Below are positions 7,115-15,567 of a DNA stretch of 15,567 nt, in pieces. Made by a program: the position numbers and the translations under genes. Source of the DNA: Negativicutes bacterium (GTDB taxonomy: Bacteria > Bacillota > Negativicutes > JAGOZY01); assembly GCA_018058445.1 (NCBI GenBank), contig JAGOZY010000003.1, positions 1 through 15,567 of the forward strand, in the 5' to 3' direction. The notes under the pieces are model-generated. The model had not been told where the DNA came from, did no database searches, and saw nothing but the letters and a program-made list of their open reading frames with translations. Position 1 is the first letter of the stretch; each line of letters starts with the position of its first letter.

Positions 7115-7777
7115 ATGGAAGGCGGTTTAGTCCATCATATCCCAGTAAATTGGCTTGGAATGCAGTTTAATTTGGATACTATAATCTACACATGGCTAAC
7201 CATGGCAGTAATGTTGGTTTTTGCTTGGGCAGGAGCTCGGCGACTTGAAATGGTACCGACTGGTGCTCAGAATCTTTTTGAGGGATTAGTTGAGTATGTT
7301 GAAAGTATGACTGACGAAATGATTGGTCCAGAGGGAAGGAAAGTAGCACCTTATTTATTTACTTTATTTCTTTTTTTGACCTTGGCAAATCTGTGGGGAT
7401 TAGTGCCAAAAATGACTTCACCAACAAATGACCTAAACACAAATCTAGGTTTGGCCCTTATTTCAACAGTAGGAGTTTACTTTATCGGAGTTTGGCGAAA
7501 AGGCCCAGGCTATTTTAAACACTTTCTTGAACCACTTTGGTTCATGCTTCCGCTAAACATCTTGGATGAATTGATTCGTCCTTTAACACTGGCTTTGCGG
7601 CTTTTTGTTAATATTTTGGTGGGAGAAGTTTTATTGATGGTGCTCAATCAAATCGTACCGATTGGAATTCCGGTCTTTTGGCTAATGATGAGTGTTCTGA
7701 TTGGTCTGATTCAAGCCTTTGTATTCACGCTGCTTTCTACAGTCTATTTGGCGAGTGCTCTAAGTAATGATCATTAA
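7115..7777 (+). CDS. atpB: F1Fo ATP synthase subunit a
   Basis: Subunit a forms the proton half-channels at the c-ring in the membrane. At 220 residues it is a short, Firmicutes-type form. The essential arginine is R162 in the LALRLFVNILVGE segment, and the family glutamine is Q200 in GLIQAFVFTLL. The usual RLFGN reads RLFVN here, with valine at 165. The residue eight after the arginine is glycine (G170), not the lysine found in alkaliphilic Bacillus. The start at 7115 follows a good GGGAGGTG. ANLWGLVP (91-98) is the conserved membrane segment before the first channel helices. It lies directly before atpE in canonical order. Confidence 0.96.
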   Translation: MEGGLVHHIPVNWLGMQFNLDTIIYTWLTMAVMLVFAWAGARRLEMVPTGAQNLFEGLVEYVESMTDEMIGPEGRKVAPYLFTLFLFLTLANLWGLVPKMTSPTNDLNTNLGLALISTVGVYFIGVWRKGPGYFKHFLEPLWFMLPLNILDELIRPLTLALRLFVNILVGEVLLMVLNQIVPIGIPVFWLMMSVLIGLIQAFVFTLLSTVYLASALSNDH

Positions 7778-7804
7778 TTAAAAATTTGAGGAGGTTTTCT
7801 TATT

Positions 7805-8038
7805 ATGGAAAATGTTGCGTTGATTATTGGTGCTGCTCTGGTGACAAGTTTAGGTGCTTTGGCTGCTGCGATTGGAATTTCACGAATTGGTGCTTCTGCT
7901 CTAGATAATATTGCGCGTCAACCAGAAGAAAAAGATTTTCTTCGTACGACTATGTTCTTAGCCTTTGCTTTCACCGAGGTTGTTCCGCTTGTTGCTGCTC
8001 TGATTGGTCTGGTATTCATGTCTAAGGTTGCATTTTAG
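7805..8038 (+). CDS. atpE: F1Fo ATP synthase subunit c
   Basis: This 77-residue hairpin of two membrane helices forms the rotor ring. The loop carries the conserved R38-Q39-P40. The ion-binding carboxylate is E58 in FTEVVP, with P61 three residues on. The position after E58 is V59, and the helix-1 position aligning with Gln32 of Na+-type Ilyobacter c is isoleucine by my hand alignment, so proton coupling is favoured over sodium. Helix 1 has A20, A22, G24, S26 where most bacteria have a GxGxGxG spacing motif. GAGGAGG (7788-7794) lies 10 bases before the ATG; a strong ribosome site is expected because many c copies are needed. Confidence 0.96.
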   Translation: MENVALIIGAALVTSLGALAAAIGISRIGASALDNIARQPEEKDFLRTTMFLAFAFTEVVPLVAALIGLVFMSKVAF

Positions 8039-8067
8039 AAACTAGCTGAGATCAATCGACATCATGC

Positions 8068-8083
8068 TTGCAGAGTAATGCAA
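8068..8083 (+). other. Small hairpin between atpE and atpF
   Basis: TTGCA (8068-8072) pairs with TGCAA (8079-8083) around GAGTAA. There is no T-run, so it should not terminate. A spacer of about 70 bases in an otherwise tightly packed operon, plus a hairpin, could mark a site for mRNA processing or stability that favours extra c-subunit. That role is inferred only. Confidence 0.3.
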
Positions 8084-8108
8084 AGAAAGCAGGACAGGGG
8101 GACCTTCA

Positions 8109-8603
8109 ATGTTTGAACTCGACTTTACCCTGCTGTTCCAGATAATTAACTTCTTCATCCTTCTTTGGGCTTTGTACAAAATTGGTTTTCAGCCAATCAG
8201 CAATATGCTGGAAAAACGGCGATTAACGATTAAAGGCAACTTAGAAAAGGCTGAACAAGAACAGCAGATGGCTCTATCGCTTCGGCAAGAGTATGAAACT
8301 CACCTACAAAATGCCCGTAAAGAAGCCCAAGATATCATGAATACTGCAAATCGGATGGCTGAGCAAAAACGAGATGAAATCTTGAACATGGCTCGGGTTG
8401 AAACCGATCGACTTCGTGCGCAAACGGAGCTTCAAATCCTGCAAGCGAAAGAAAAAGCACTGCTGGAAATTCGTCAAGAGGCGATTAGTCTTTCAATGAC
8501 GATGGCTGAGAAAATTCTTGCGAAAGAGCTGGATGAAAATCGTCAAGCTGAGCTTGTTCGAGATGTAATTGGCAAAATTGACAGTTCCAGTGTGGTGAAC
8601 TAA
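8109..8603 (+). CDS. atpF: F1Fo ATP synthase subunit b
   Basis: Subunit b is the peripheral stalk that holds F1 against rotation. The 164-residue protein has one N-terminal membrane helix (about 5-25, LLFQIINFFILLWALY), the hinge region FQPISNMLEKR, and then a long charged alpha-helix or coiled coil rich in E, K, Q and A to the C-terminus. This is the usual layout and length for Firmicutes. GGGGGA (8097-8102) lies 6 bases before the ATG. Only two bases separate the stop codon from atpH, whose product binds the C-terminal end of b. Confidence 0.95.
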   Translation: MFELDFTLLFQIINFFILLWALYKIGFQPISNMLEKRRLTIKGNLEKAEQEQQMALSLRQEYETHLQNARKEAQDIMNTANRMAEQKRDEILNMARVETDRLRAQTELQILQAKEKALLEIRQEAISLSMTMAEKILAKELDENRQAELVRDVIGKIDSSSVVN

Positions 8604-8605
8604 TC

Positions 8606-9169
8606 ATGCTAGGGGAAAAAGTAGCGCTGAAATATGCACAGGCTCTTTTCGAAGTCGGAAAAGATGAAAATGCCATTGAACTTTTTAGGACATGGCTGAA
8701 AAATCTTGAAATGATCTTTGAAGAAAACAGTGAACTGAGAGAATTTATATTGACTCCTCACGTACCGCGGCAGGCAAAAAAAGAAGTCTTTTTGGAGATC
8801 TGCACAGGAGCACCTGTGTCGATTCAAAATTTTCTTGGACTGCTTGTCGATAAAAGACGGGAGAATCTAATTCCCATTTTATCGATTGCCTACCAACATA
8901 TAATGGACGAAAATGCAAAAGCGATGGAAGTTGCCGTTACGAGTGCTTTTAGGCTCGGAGCAAACGAAGAACAATCGTTGATTGCTCGTTTACAGGAGTT
9001 GACTGGAAAAACAGTCCGTCTCAAAACTAATATAGAGCCTAGTTTGATAGGTGGCCTCATTCTCCAAATCGGAAACCGACGGATCGATGGTTCTGTCGTC
9101 GGCCAGCTCCGATCAATGGGGGCCTCTCTCATCAAAATCAATCCAAATCAGGTGGAGGTGAAGAACTAA
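8606..9169 (+). CDS. atpH: F1Fo ATP synthase subunit delta
   Basis: Delta joins the b stalk to the top of F1. The 187-residue protein has the N-terminal six-helix domain ([10 protein letters not shown] at the start, [12 protein letters not shown] near 75-87) and the C-terminal domain with the family signature segment [24 protein letters not shown]. The ribosome site GTGGTGA lies within the end of atpF, consistent with coupled translation. The stop codon overlaps the atpA start by one base (TAATG at 9167-9171). Confidence 0.95.
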   Translation: MLGEKVALKYAQALFEVGKDENAIELFRTWLKNLEMIFEENSELREFILTPHVPRQAKKEVFLEICTGAPVSIQNFLGLLVDKRRENLIPILSIAYQHIMDENAKAMEVAVTSAFRLGANEEQSLIARLQELTGKTVRLKTNIEPSLIGGLILQIGNRRIDGSVVGQLRSMGASLIKINPNQVEVKN

Positions 9170-10683
9170 TGCAAATGCGACCGGAAGAAATCACTTCCAT
9201 CCTCAAGAAGCAAATCGAACGTTATCAAGTAGATTTGCAAGTCGATGAAATCGGCACTGTTATGGAGATTGGCGATGGAATCGCTCGTGTCCATGGACTT
9301 GAAAAAGCGATGGCTGGTGAGTTACTACTCTTTCCTAATGAAATTTATGGCATGGTTCTCAACTTGGAAGAAGACAATGTCGGAGCGGTTCTTTTGGGCC
9401 GTGAAGATGAAATCAAAGAAGGAGACGTTGTTCGCCGAACTGGACGTATTGTCGAAGTTCCGGTTGGACAAGGTCTGATTGGTCGAGTTGTAAATCCGCT
9501 CGGTCATCCCATTGATGAAAAAGGACCGATTGCTGAAGAAGCTCGGCGCCCGGTCGAAAGCCCTGCCTATGGGATCGCTGATCGTAAGTCAGTTTTCCAG
9601 CCACTACAGACTGGAATTAAAGCGATTGATGCGATGGTTCCAATTGGTCGAGGCCAGCGAGAACTTATTATTGGTGACCGGGGAACTGGAAAAACCGCCG
9701 TTGCGATCGATACGATTCTGAACCAAAAAGGTTTGGATGTGATCTGCATTTATGTAGCGATCGGTCAAAAAGCTTCGACAGTTGCTCAGGTTATGCATAC
9801 GTTAGAGCAAGCAGGCGCGATGGAATACACGATTATCGTTGCTGCTACCGCCGCTGATGGTGCCCCTTTGCAATACCTGGCACCTTATGCTGGCGTTGCC
9901 ATGGGTGAGCACTTTATGCTTCAAGGTAAGCATGTGCTGTGCGTATATGATGATCTTTCTAAACATGCGCAGGCTTATCGAGCGATGTCTCTGCTGCTTA
10001 GACGGCCTCCAGGTCGTGAAGCTTATCCGGGTGATGTGTTTTATCTTCACTCTAGACTTCTGGAGCGGGGAGCAAAGCTGTCTGATGAATTAGGTGGAGG
10101 ATCGATTACCGCACTGCCAATCGTTGAAACTTTAGCAGGTGACGTATCTGCTTATATTCCAACGAATGTTATTTCAATTACAGATGGTCAGATTTATCTC
10201 GAAAGTGAGCTTTTCTACTCTGGGATCCGCCCTGCGGTTAATGCGGGACTTTCGGTTTCTCGGGTAGGGGGCAGCGCGCAAATCAAGGCAATGAAGCAAG
10301 TGGCCGGACGACTTCGTCTGGACTTGGCTCAATATCGTGAGCTTGCAGCGTTTGCTCAATTTGGTAGTGATCTTGATAAAGCGACAAAAAGTCAGTTAGA
10401 TCGTGGACAACGACTGGTAGAGCTTCTGAAACAGTCTCAATATCAACCGTTCCCAGTAGAAGAACAAGTCGTTTCTCTTTTTGCTGGAGTCAATGGTTAT
10501 CTAGATAATGTTGCGGTGGAAGATATTTTAAGATTTGAACGAGAACTTCTTGGGTTTATGCGGATGGAAAAAAGTGCAATTTTAACTGGAATTCGTGAGA
10601 AAAAAGCGATTGACAGTGAACTTGAAGAACTGCTTAAGGCCGCGATTAACTCTTTCAAAGAGACTTTCTACGTGAATTCTTAA
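9169..10683 (+). CDS. atpA: F1Fo ATP synthase subunit alpha
   Basis: Alpha carries the non-catalytic nucleotide sites of F1 and the arginine finger. The 504-residue protein is of normal length. The P-loop is GDRGTGKT, residues 169-176. The arginine finger is R365 in [10 protein letters not shown]. The [12 protein letters not shown] and [18 protein letters not shown] segments are the classic alpha signature. The N-terminal [19 protein letters not shown] forms the crown beta-barrel. GGAGGTG (9154-9160) is 8 bases before the ATG at 9169; a second in-frame ATG at 9175 is less well placed. Confidence 0.98.
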   Translation: MQMRPEEITSILKKQIERYQVDLQVDEIGTVMEIGDGIARVHGLEKAMAGELLLFPNEIYGMVLNLEEDNVGAVLLGREDEIKEGDVVRRTGRIVEVPVGQGLIGRVVNPLGHPIDEKGPIAEEARRPVESPAYGIADRKSVFQPLQTGIKAIDAMVPIGRGQRELIIGDRGTGKTAVAIDTILNQKGLDVICIYVAIGQKASTVAQVMHTLEQAGAMEYTIIVAATAADGAPLQYLAPYAGVAMGEHFMLQGKHVLCVYDDLSKHAQAYRAMSLLLRRPPGREAYPGDVFYLHSRLLERGAKLSDELGGGSITALPIVETLAGDVSAYIPTNVISITDGQIYLESELFYSGIRPAVNAGLSVSRVGGSAQIKAMKQVAGRLRLDLAQYRELAAFAQFGSDLDKATKSQLDRGQRLVELLKQSQYQPFPVEEQVVSLFAGVNGYLDNVAVEDILRFERELLGFMRMEKSAILTGIREKKAIDSELEELLKAAINSFKETFYVNS

Positions 10684-10698
10684 GCGAGGTGATGACAA

Positions 10699-11550
10699 GT
10701 GGCGAACTTAAAGGATATCCGGCGGCGCATCCGCAGCGTCACTAATATTCAGCAAATCACCAAGGCTATGAAAATGGTTGCAGCGGCAAGGCTCCAAAAA
10801 GCGCAGGAACGTGCTTTGGGGAGCAAGCAATATACAGAGCGTCTTCGAGAAATTTTGATGAATTTATCGGCGCAAGCTGATGAGTTCAGCCATCCTTTGA
10901 TGGAAACACCAAAACGGGGCGAAGGACGAACTGCTTATATTTTGATGAGTGCTGATAAAGGACTTGCGGGAGCCTACTCGGGAAATGCAATCAAAGCGCT
11001 TCTTCCTCTGGTCAAAGATTCTTCTCAAGCTGACATCATTGCAGTGGGACGCAAAGGTAGGGACTATTTTGCCCGCCGTGAGTATTCGATTGTGAAAGAA
11101 TATCTCGGTATCTCAGAGCGCCCTAGTAATCAAGACGCGATCGATATAGCAAAAGAAGTGGCTGAATTATTCTTAAGTGGTACTTATAAAGAAGTGCACT
11201 TGGTATTTACTCAGTTCTTCTCTCCGGCTCATCATGTACCGGAAGTCGTTCAGCTCTTACCGATTCAGCCAGAAACAGCTAAAAAGAGCGATGTGACTTA
11301 TATCTTTGAACCAGGCGAGCAAGCCGTGATTGATTGGTTGATTCCGCGTTATATGGAGAATATCGTTTATGCTGCATTAATCCAGTCTGCTGCTAGCGAA
11401 TTAGGCGCTAGAATGACTGCAATGAGTTCAGCAACAGATAATGCCAAAGAACTGATTTCAGATCTGACCTTGACCTATAATAAAGTTCGCCAAGCGAATA
11501 TTACGCGGGAGATCACCGAAATTGTCGGCGGCGCTGAAGCTTTGCGATAG
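10699..11550 (+). CDS. atpG: F1Fo ATP synthase subunit gamma
   Basis: Gamma is the central rotor shaft. The 283-residue protein has the conserved N-terminal coiled-coil helix (DIRRRIRSVTNIQQITKAMK) and the C-terminal helix ending in RQANITREITEIVGGAEAL, which together form the shaft. A Rossmann-like middle domain contains MSADKGLAGAYS. The start codon is GTG at 10699, 6 bases after GAGGTGA (10686-10692). An ATG at 10692 is out of frame and inside the ribosome site. Confidence 0.97.
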   Translation: MANLKDIRRRIRSVTNIQQITKAMKMVAAARLQKAQERALGSKQYTERLREILMNLSAQADEFSHPLMETPKRGEGRTAYILMSADKGLAGAYSGNAIKALLPLVKDSSQADIIAVGRKGRDYFARREYSIVKEYLGISERPSNQDAIDIAKEVAELFLSGTYKEVHLVFTQFFSPAHHVPEVVQLLPIQPETAKKSDVTYIFEPGEQAVIDWLIPRYMENIVYAALIQSAASELGARMTAMSSATDNAKELISDLTLTYNKVRQANITREITEIVGGAEALR

Positions 11551-11582
11551 CAAGGAATATGGATTTATCTGAATGCCAAAGG

Positions 11583-11606
11583 GTCTTTTTGCAAACTGCA
11601 AGAGAC
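11583..11606 (+). other. Hairpin between atpG and atpD
   Basis: GTCTTTTTGCA (11583-11593) pairs with TGCAAGAGAC (11597-11606), 10 bp with one bulged T and one G-U, around a 3-base loop. No T-run follows. It lies in the 84-base spacer before atpD, the longest gap among the F1 genes. The inner TTGCA/TGCAA arm is the same as in the atpE-atpF hairpin. It could affect mRNA cleavage or stability, but nothing proves a function. Confidence 0.4.
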
Positions 11607-11616
11607 TGTTTGATGA

Positions 11617-13032
<1,416 letters not shown>

Positions 13033-13035
13033 GCG

Positions 13036-13575
13036 ATGAGTGACAAAACTCTCCAAGTGGATATCTTAACTCCTGAGCGAAAAGTGATGAGCCAAGCAGC
13101 CCGAATGGTAGTTGTTCGGACGATTGAAGGGGAAATTGGTATTTTACCGAATCATTTACCTCTGCTTGCTCCGCTTTATAAAGCATGGCCAATTCGGATA
13201 AAGCTAGAAAATGGAGAAGAAATTAAGGTTGCTTCTTGTGGTGGCTTTATGGAAGTAGGGCTCAATCGAGTAACTTTGTTAAGTGATTGTGCGGAGCTGC
13301 CAGGCGAGATTGATTTTGAGCGGGCAGAACGAGCAAAAGAGCGCGCAGAAAAACGGTTGCAGGATCACCGGGCGGACATTGATCTTTATCGAGCTGAACA
13401 GGCTCTTAAAAGAGCTCTAATGCGCATCGAGTTTCTGGCGACAAATAGGTTAATTATCGAGAGAAAAGCTGATTTTATTCAGCTTTTCTCTTTTTTATGC
13501 AGAGGTGAACAGGGCTTTTTCCTTGCTTTTTTTGGCCTTTTTATGGTATTCTCATTAATGGATAGTTATGGATAA
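13036..13575 (+). CDS. atpC: F1Fo ATP synthase subunit epsilon, with an anomalous C-terminal read-through
   Basis: Epsilon couples the rotor to F1 and can inhibit ATP hydrolysis. Residues 1-134 are a normal epsilon: the N-terminal beta-sandwich (EGEIGILPNHLPLLAPL, CGGFMEV) and then the two-helix C-terminal domain ending in ALKRALMRIEFLA. Family members end about here, at 130-140 residues. This frame continues for about 45 more residues. It runs through the perfect terminator hairpin at 13461-13490, its T-run and the murA promoter candidate, and stops at 13573-13575. The tail is rich in phenylalanine because it translates T-tracts. Stops exist in the other two frames at 13446-13448 (TAG) and 13451-13453 (TAA), so a single indel or loss of a stop codon explains it. 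It begins 3 bases after the atpD stop. Confidence 0.9.
   Translation: MSDKTLQVDILTPERKVMSQAARMVVVRTIEGEIGILPNHLPLLAPLYKAWPIRIKLENGEEIKVASCGGFMEVGLNRVTLLSDCAELPGEIDFERAERAKERAEKRLQDHRADIDLYRAEQALKRALMRIEFLATNRLIIERKADFIQLFSFLCRGEQGFFLAFFGLFMVFSLMDSYG
13460..13496 (+). terminator. Intrinsic terminator of the atp operon
   Basis: GAGAAAAGCTG (13461-13471) is perfectly complementary to CAGCTTTTCTC (13480-13490), 11 bp, around an 8-base AT loop. One more A-T pair (13460 with 13491) extends the stem, and six T (13491-13496) follow. It is the clearest terminator in the window and lies inside the atpC reading frame as sequenced. Confidence 0.92.
13523..13552 (+). promoter_or_regulatory. Candidate murA promoter with extended -10
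   Basis: TTGCTT (13523-13528) and TATTCT (13547-13552) are separated by 18 bases, and TG at 13544-13545 gives an extended -10 (TGnTATTCT). It lies just behind the atp terminator and about 55 bases before the murA start. The T-rich context makes chance matches easier, so confidence is moderate. Confidence 0.5.
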
Positions 13576-13607
13576 ATGTTTTCTTCAGTTGAAGGAGGAT
13601 ACTCAGG

Positions 13608-14924
13608 GTGGAAAAATTATTTGTTCGTGGCGGCCGAGCTTTATCAGGACGAGTCCGGGTGAGTGGCGCCAAGAATGCGGTATTACCAATTATTGCAGCT
13701 GCACTATTAGGAGAAACGCCAACACGTCTTGAAGATGTGCCTAATTTAGATGATGTACAAACGATTTCTGCGGTACTCAGTCATCTGGGTGGAAAAATCC
13801 AAGGACCTGAAGATGGAGTACTTCATATTGACTGCAGTGAAATTACCGGAGATGAAGCACCTTATGAGCTAGTCAGCAAAATGCGGGCGGCTTTTCTTGT
13901 GATTGGGCCTTTACTGGCTCGTACAGGACGGGCTCAAATATCTCTTCCCGGTGGATGCGCGATTGGTGCGCGTCCGATCGATCTTCACCTCAAAGGGCTT
14001 GAAGGCTTAGGAGCGATTATTGAGCAAGGGCCGGGGCACGTGACTGCGACAGCACCACCAGGTGGGTTAATCGGTGGAACAATTTATCTTGATTTTCCAA
14101 GCGTCGGTGCGACCGAAAATTTAATCATGGCAGCGACCCTTGCGAAAGGGAAGACCGTGATCGAAAATGCGGCGGAAGAGCCGGAAATTGTTGATCTCGC
14201 CAATTTTTTGACGACTATGGGAGCGAAGATCAAAGGAGCCGGGACGAATGTGATCCGTATCGAAGGCGTGCCTTCATTGCGAGGCGGAAATCATCAAGTG
14301 ATTCCTGATCGGATTGAAGCTGGAACCTATATGATTGCTGCTGCGATGACGAAAGGTCATGTTCGCATTGACAATGCGATTGCTGAGCACCTTCAGCCAG
14401 TCGTTGCTAAAATGCGCGAGGCGGGAGTTTTGATTCAGGAAGATGTGGACGGAATTACCGTTGACGGGCGAAATGCTGATTTGAAGTCAGTTGATATAAA
14501 AACCCTTCCGTATCCTGGATTTCCAACAGATGTACAAGCCCAATTTATGGCACTTTTAACCCTATCAAAAGGATCAGGCATTGTAAGCGAAACTGTTTTT
14601 GAAAATCGATTTATGCATGTCAATGAGCTCCAACGGATGGGAGCGGCGATTCGAATTGAAGGTCGTAGCGCTGTTGTTGACGGACCAAGTGAGCTTTTGG
14701 GCTGTAAGGTGAATGCTACGGACCTTCGGGCCGGTGCGGCATTAGTGCTAGCTGGAATGGCAGCTACCGGAGAAACTGAAATTGGCGCGATTCATCACAT
14801 TGATCGCGGATATGAAAATTTGGTGGATAAGCTAACGGCTCTCGGGGCAGATATTCGCCGCGGGCCAGCCAGTGATGCTGATGGATGCTCATCTGAGAAT
14901 ACAAATGAAGAAGGGGTGATCTGA
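13608..14924 (+). CDS. murA: UDP-N-acetylglucosamine 1-carboxyvinyltransferase (MurA)
   Basis: MurA transfers enolpyruvate from PEP to UDP-GlcNAc, the first committed step of peptidoglycan synthesis. The 438-residue protein has the active-site cysteine C117 in [19 protein letters not shown], the residue that fosfomycin alkylates. K22-N23 in SGAKNAVLP bind substrate, D308 lies in [11 protein letters not shown], and R374 in DLRAGAALV. The C-terminal [17 protein letters not shown] tail is hydrophilic and slightly longer than usual. The start is GTG at 13608, 9 bases after AAGGAGG (13592-13598). The stop overlaps the next start by one base (TGATG). Firmicutes often have two MurA copies; this neighbourhood fits the atp-linked one. 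Confidence 0.97.
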   Translation: MEKLFVRGGRALSGRVRVSGAKNAVLPIIAAALLGETPTRLEDVPNLDDVQTISAVLSHLGGKIQGPEDGVLHIDCSEITGDEAPYELVSKMRAAFLVIGPLLARTGRAQISLPGGCAIGARPIDLHLKGLEGLGAIIEQGPGHVTATAPPGGLIGGTIYLDFPSVGATENLIMAATLAKGKTVIENAAEEPEIVDLANFLTTMGAKIKGAGTNVIRIEGVPSLRGGNHQVIPDRIEAGTYMIAAAMTKGHVRIDNAIAEHLQPVVAKMREAGVLIQEDVDGITVDGRNADLKSVDIKTLPYPGFPTDVQAQFMALLTLSKGSGIVSETVFENRFMHVNELQRMGAAIRIEGRSAVVDGPSELLGCKVNATDLRAGAALVLAGMAATGETEIGAIHHIDRGYENLVDKLTALGADIRRGPASDADGCSSENTNEEGVI

Positions 14925-15567
14925 TGGGCTTATTTGATTTTTTTCATGGTCAAGATATTGGTATTGATCTAGGAACGACAAACATCCTAGTTTTTGTAAA
15001 GGGAAAAGGGATCGTGCTAAACGAGCCTTCAGTCATTGCGATCGAAAAAGAAAACAAAAGTATCTTAGCCGTGGGCTCTGATGCCAGAATGATGCTGGGT
15101 CGTACTCCTGGCAACATTACCGCGGTGCGTCCTTTGAAAGAAGGAGTAATCGCTGATTATGATGCAACAGAAGCGATGCTTCGTTATTTTATCGAAAAGG
15201 CGACGGGAAAAAACCGTTTTAATAAGCCGCGGATTATGATCTGTATTCCAGCTGGCGTAACCACCGTTGAAAAGCGGGCAGTACTCGAAGCGGCAGCTCA
15301 AGCTGGCGGAAAAAAAGTCTATTTAATTGAAGAGCCATTAGCCGCAGCTTTAGGGGCTGGGCTTGATATTGCCGAACCTTGTGGAACGATGGTTGTCGAT
15401 ATTGGCGGCGGAACGGCAGATGTGGCCGTCCTCAGTTTAGGCGGAATTGTTATCAGCGAATCTGTCCGCATTGGTGGCGATAAATTCGATGATGCAATCA
15501 TGCGTTATGCGAAGAAAGAATACAACCTTTTGATTGGTGAACGAACTGCTGAAGAAATTAAAATTCG
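14924..15567 (+). CDS. mreB: Rod-shape-determining actin homologue MreB/Mbl, truncated at window end
   Basis: The ATG at 14924 opens a frame with no stop before the window end, giving 214 residues of a protein usually near 340. It is a bacterial actin that guides the peptidoglycan elongation machinery at the membrane. The phosphate-1 loop is [10 protein letters not shown] (11-20), followed by [11 protein letters not shown], the GRTPGNI segment, [24 protein letters not shown] and the phosphate-2 motif [13 protein letters not shown]. The short MGLFDFFHG start is hydrophobic and could be a membrane-anchoring end. AAGGGGTG (14911-14918) is 5 bases upstream, and the start overlaps the murA stop. 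Position after murA is where mbl often sits in Firmicutes; mixed similarity leaves MreB versus Mbl open. Confidence 0.93.
   Translation, partial: MGLFDFFHGQDIGIDLGTTNILVFVKGKGIVLNEPSVIAIEKENKSILAVGSDARMMLGRTPGNITAVRPLKEGVIADYDATEAMLRYFIEKATGKNRFNKPRIMICIPAGVTTVEKRAVLEAAAQAGGKKVYLIEEPLAAALGAGLDIAEPCGTMVVDIGGGTADVAVLSLGGIVISESVRIGGDKFDDAIMRYAKKEYNLLIGERTAEEIKI

Noticed and set aside
7805..8038. Sodium-type ATP synthase c-subunit
   Set aside because: The position after the carboxylate E58 is valine rather than serine or threonine, and the helix-1 glutamine is absent, so the sodium-binding pattern of Ilyobacter-type c is not met.

Overview
This window is a housekeeping stretch with every gene on the + strand. 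It suggests a Firmicutes (Bacillota) chromosome. The order ywlG-type gene, glyA, upp, dCMP deaminase, wecA/tagO, wecB/mnaA, F-ATPase operon, murA, mreB/mbl is the Firmicutes arrangement. The spoIID and spoIIID genes that commonly lie between murA and mbl in spore formers are absent, so a non-sporulating lineage such as a Negativicute is a reasonable guess. The sequence does not prove that placement. Starts are preceded by strong GGAGG-type ribosome sites, and ATG, GTG and TTG are all used.

Layout. Positions 1-524 hold the 3' part of a UPF0340 (YwlG) gene. Positions 656-2569 hold glyA and upp (one-carbon metabolism and uracil salvage), followed by a long hairpin terminator. Positions 2789-4029 hold a dCMP deaminase, with its own promoter and a terminator behind it, and a protein made of two MazG-like domains in tandem; both belong to nucleotide-pool chemistry. 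Positions 4026-6323 hold a near-consensus promoter, a hairpin at the predicted 5' end of the transcript, wecA/tagO (lipid-linked GlcNAc-1-phosphate) and wecB/mnaA (UDP-GlcNAc 2-epimerase). Positions 6402-13575 hold a complete F1Fo ATP synthase operon in the order atpZ-I-B-E-F-H-A-G-D-C. Positions 13608-15567 hold murA, coupled by a one-base overlap to an MreB/Mbl gene that runs off the end of the window.

How the genes work together. I see no terminator or convincing internal promoter between wecA and the hairpin at 13461-13496. The envelope-precursor genes and the ATP synthase may therefore share one transcript of about 9.4 kb. MurA and MreB/Mbl then form a cell-wall unit with its own promoter candidate.

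I found no mobile element, CRISPR array, tRNA or rRNA, and no clear new system. All gene-free gaps are under 300 bases; the largest is 2570-2788. The most unusual points are an atpC reading frame that runs through its own terminator and into the murA promoter, the duplicated MazG-like protein, a 91-nt collinear hairpin after upp, and a c-subunit lacking the usual glycine-rich motif.
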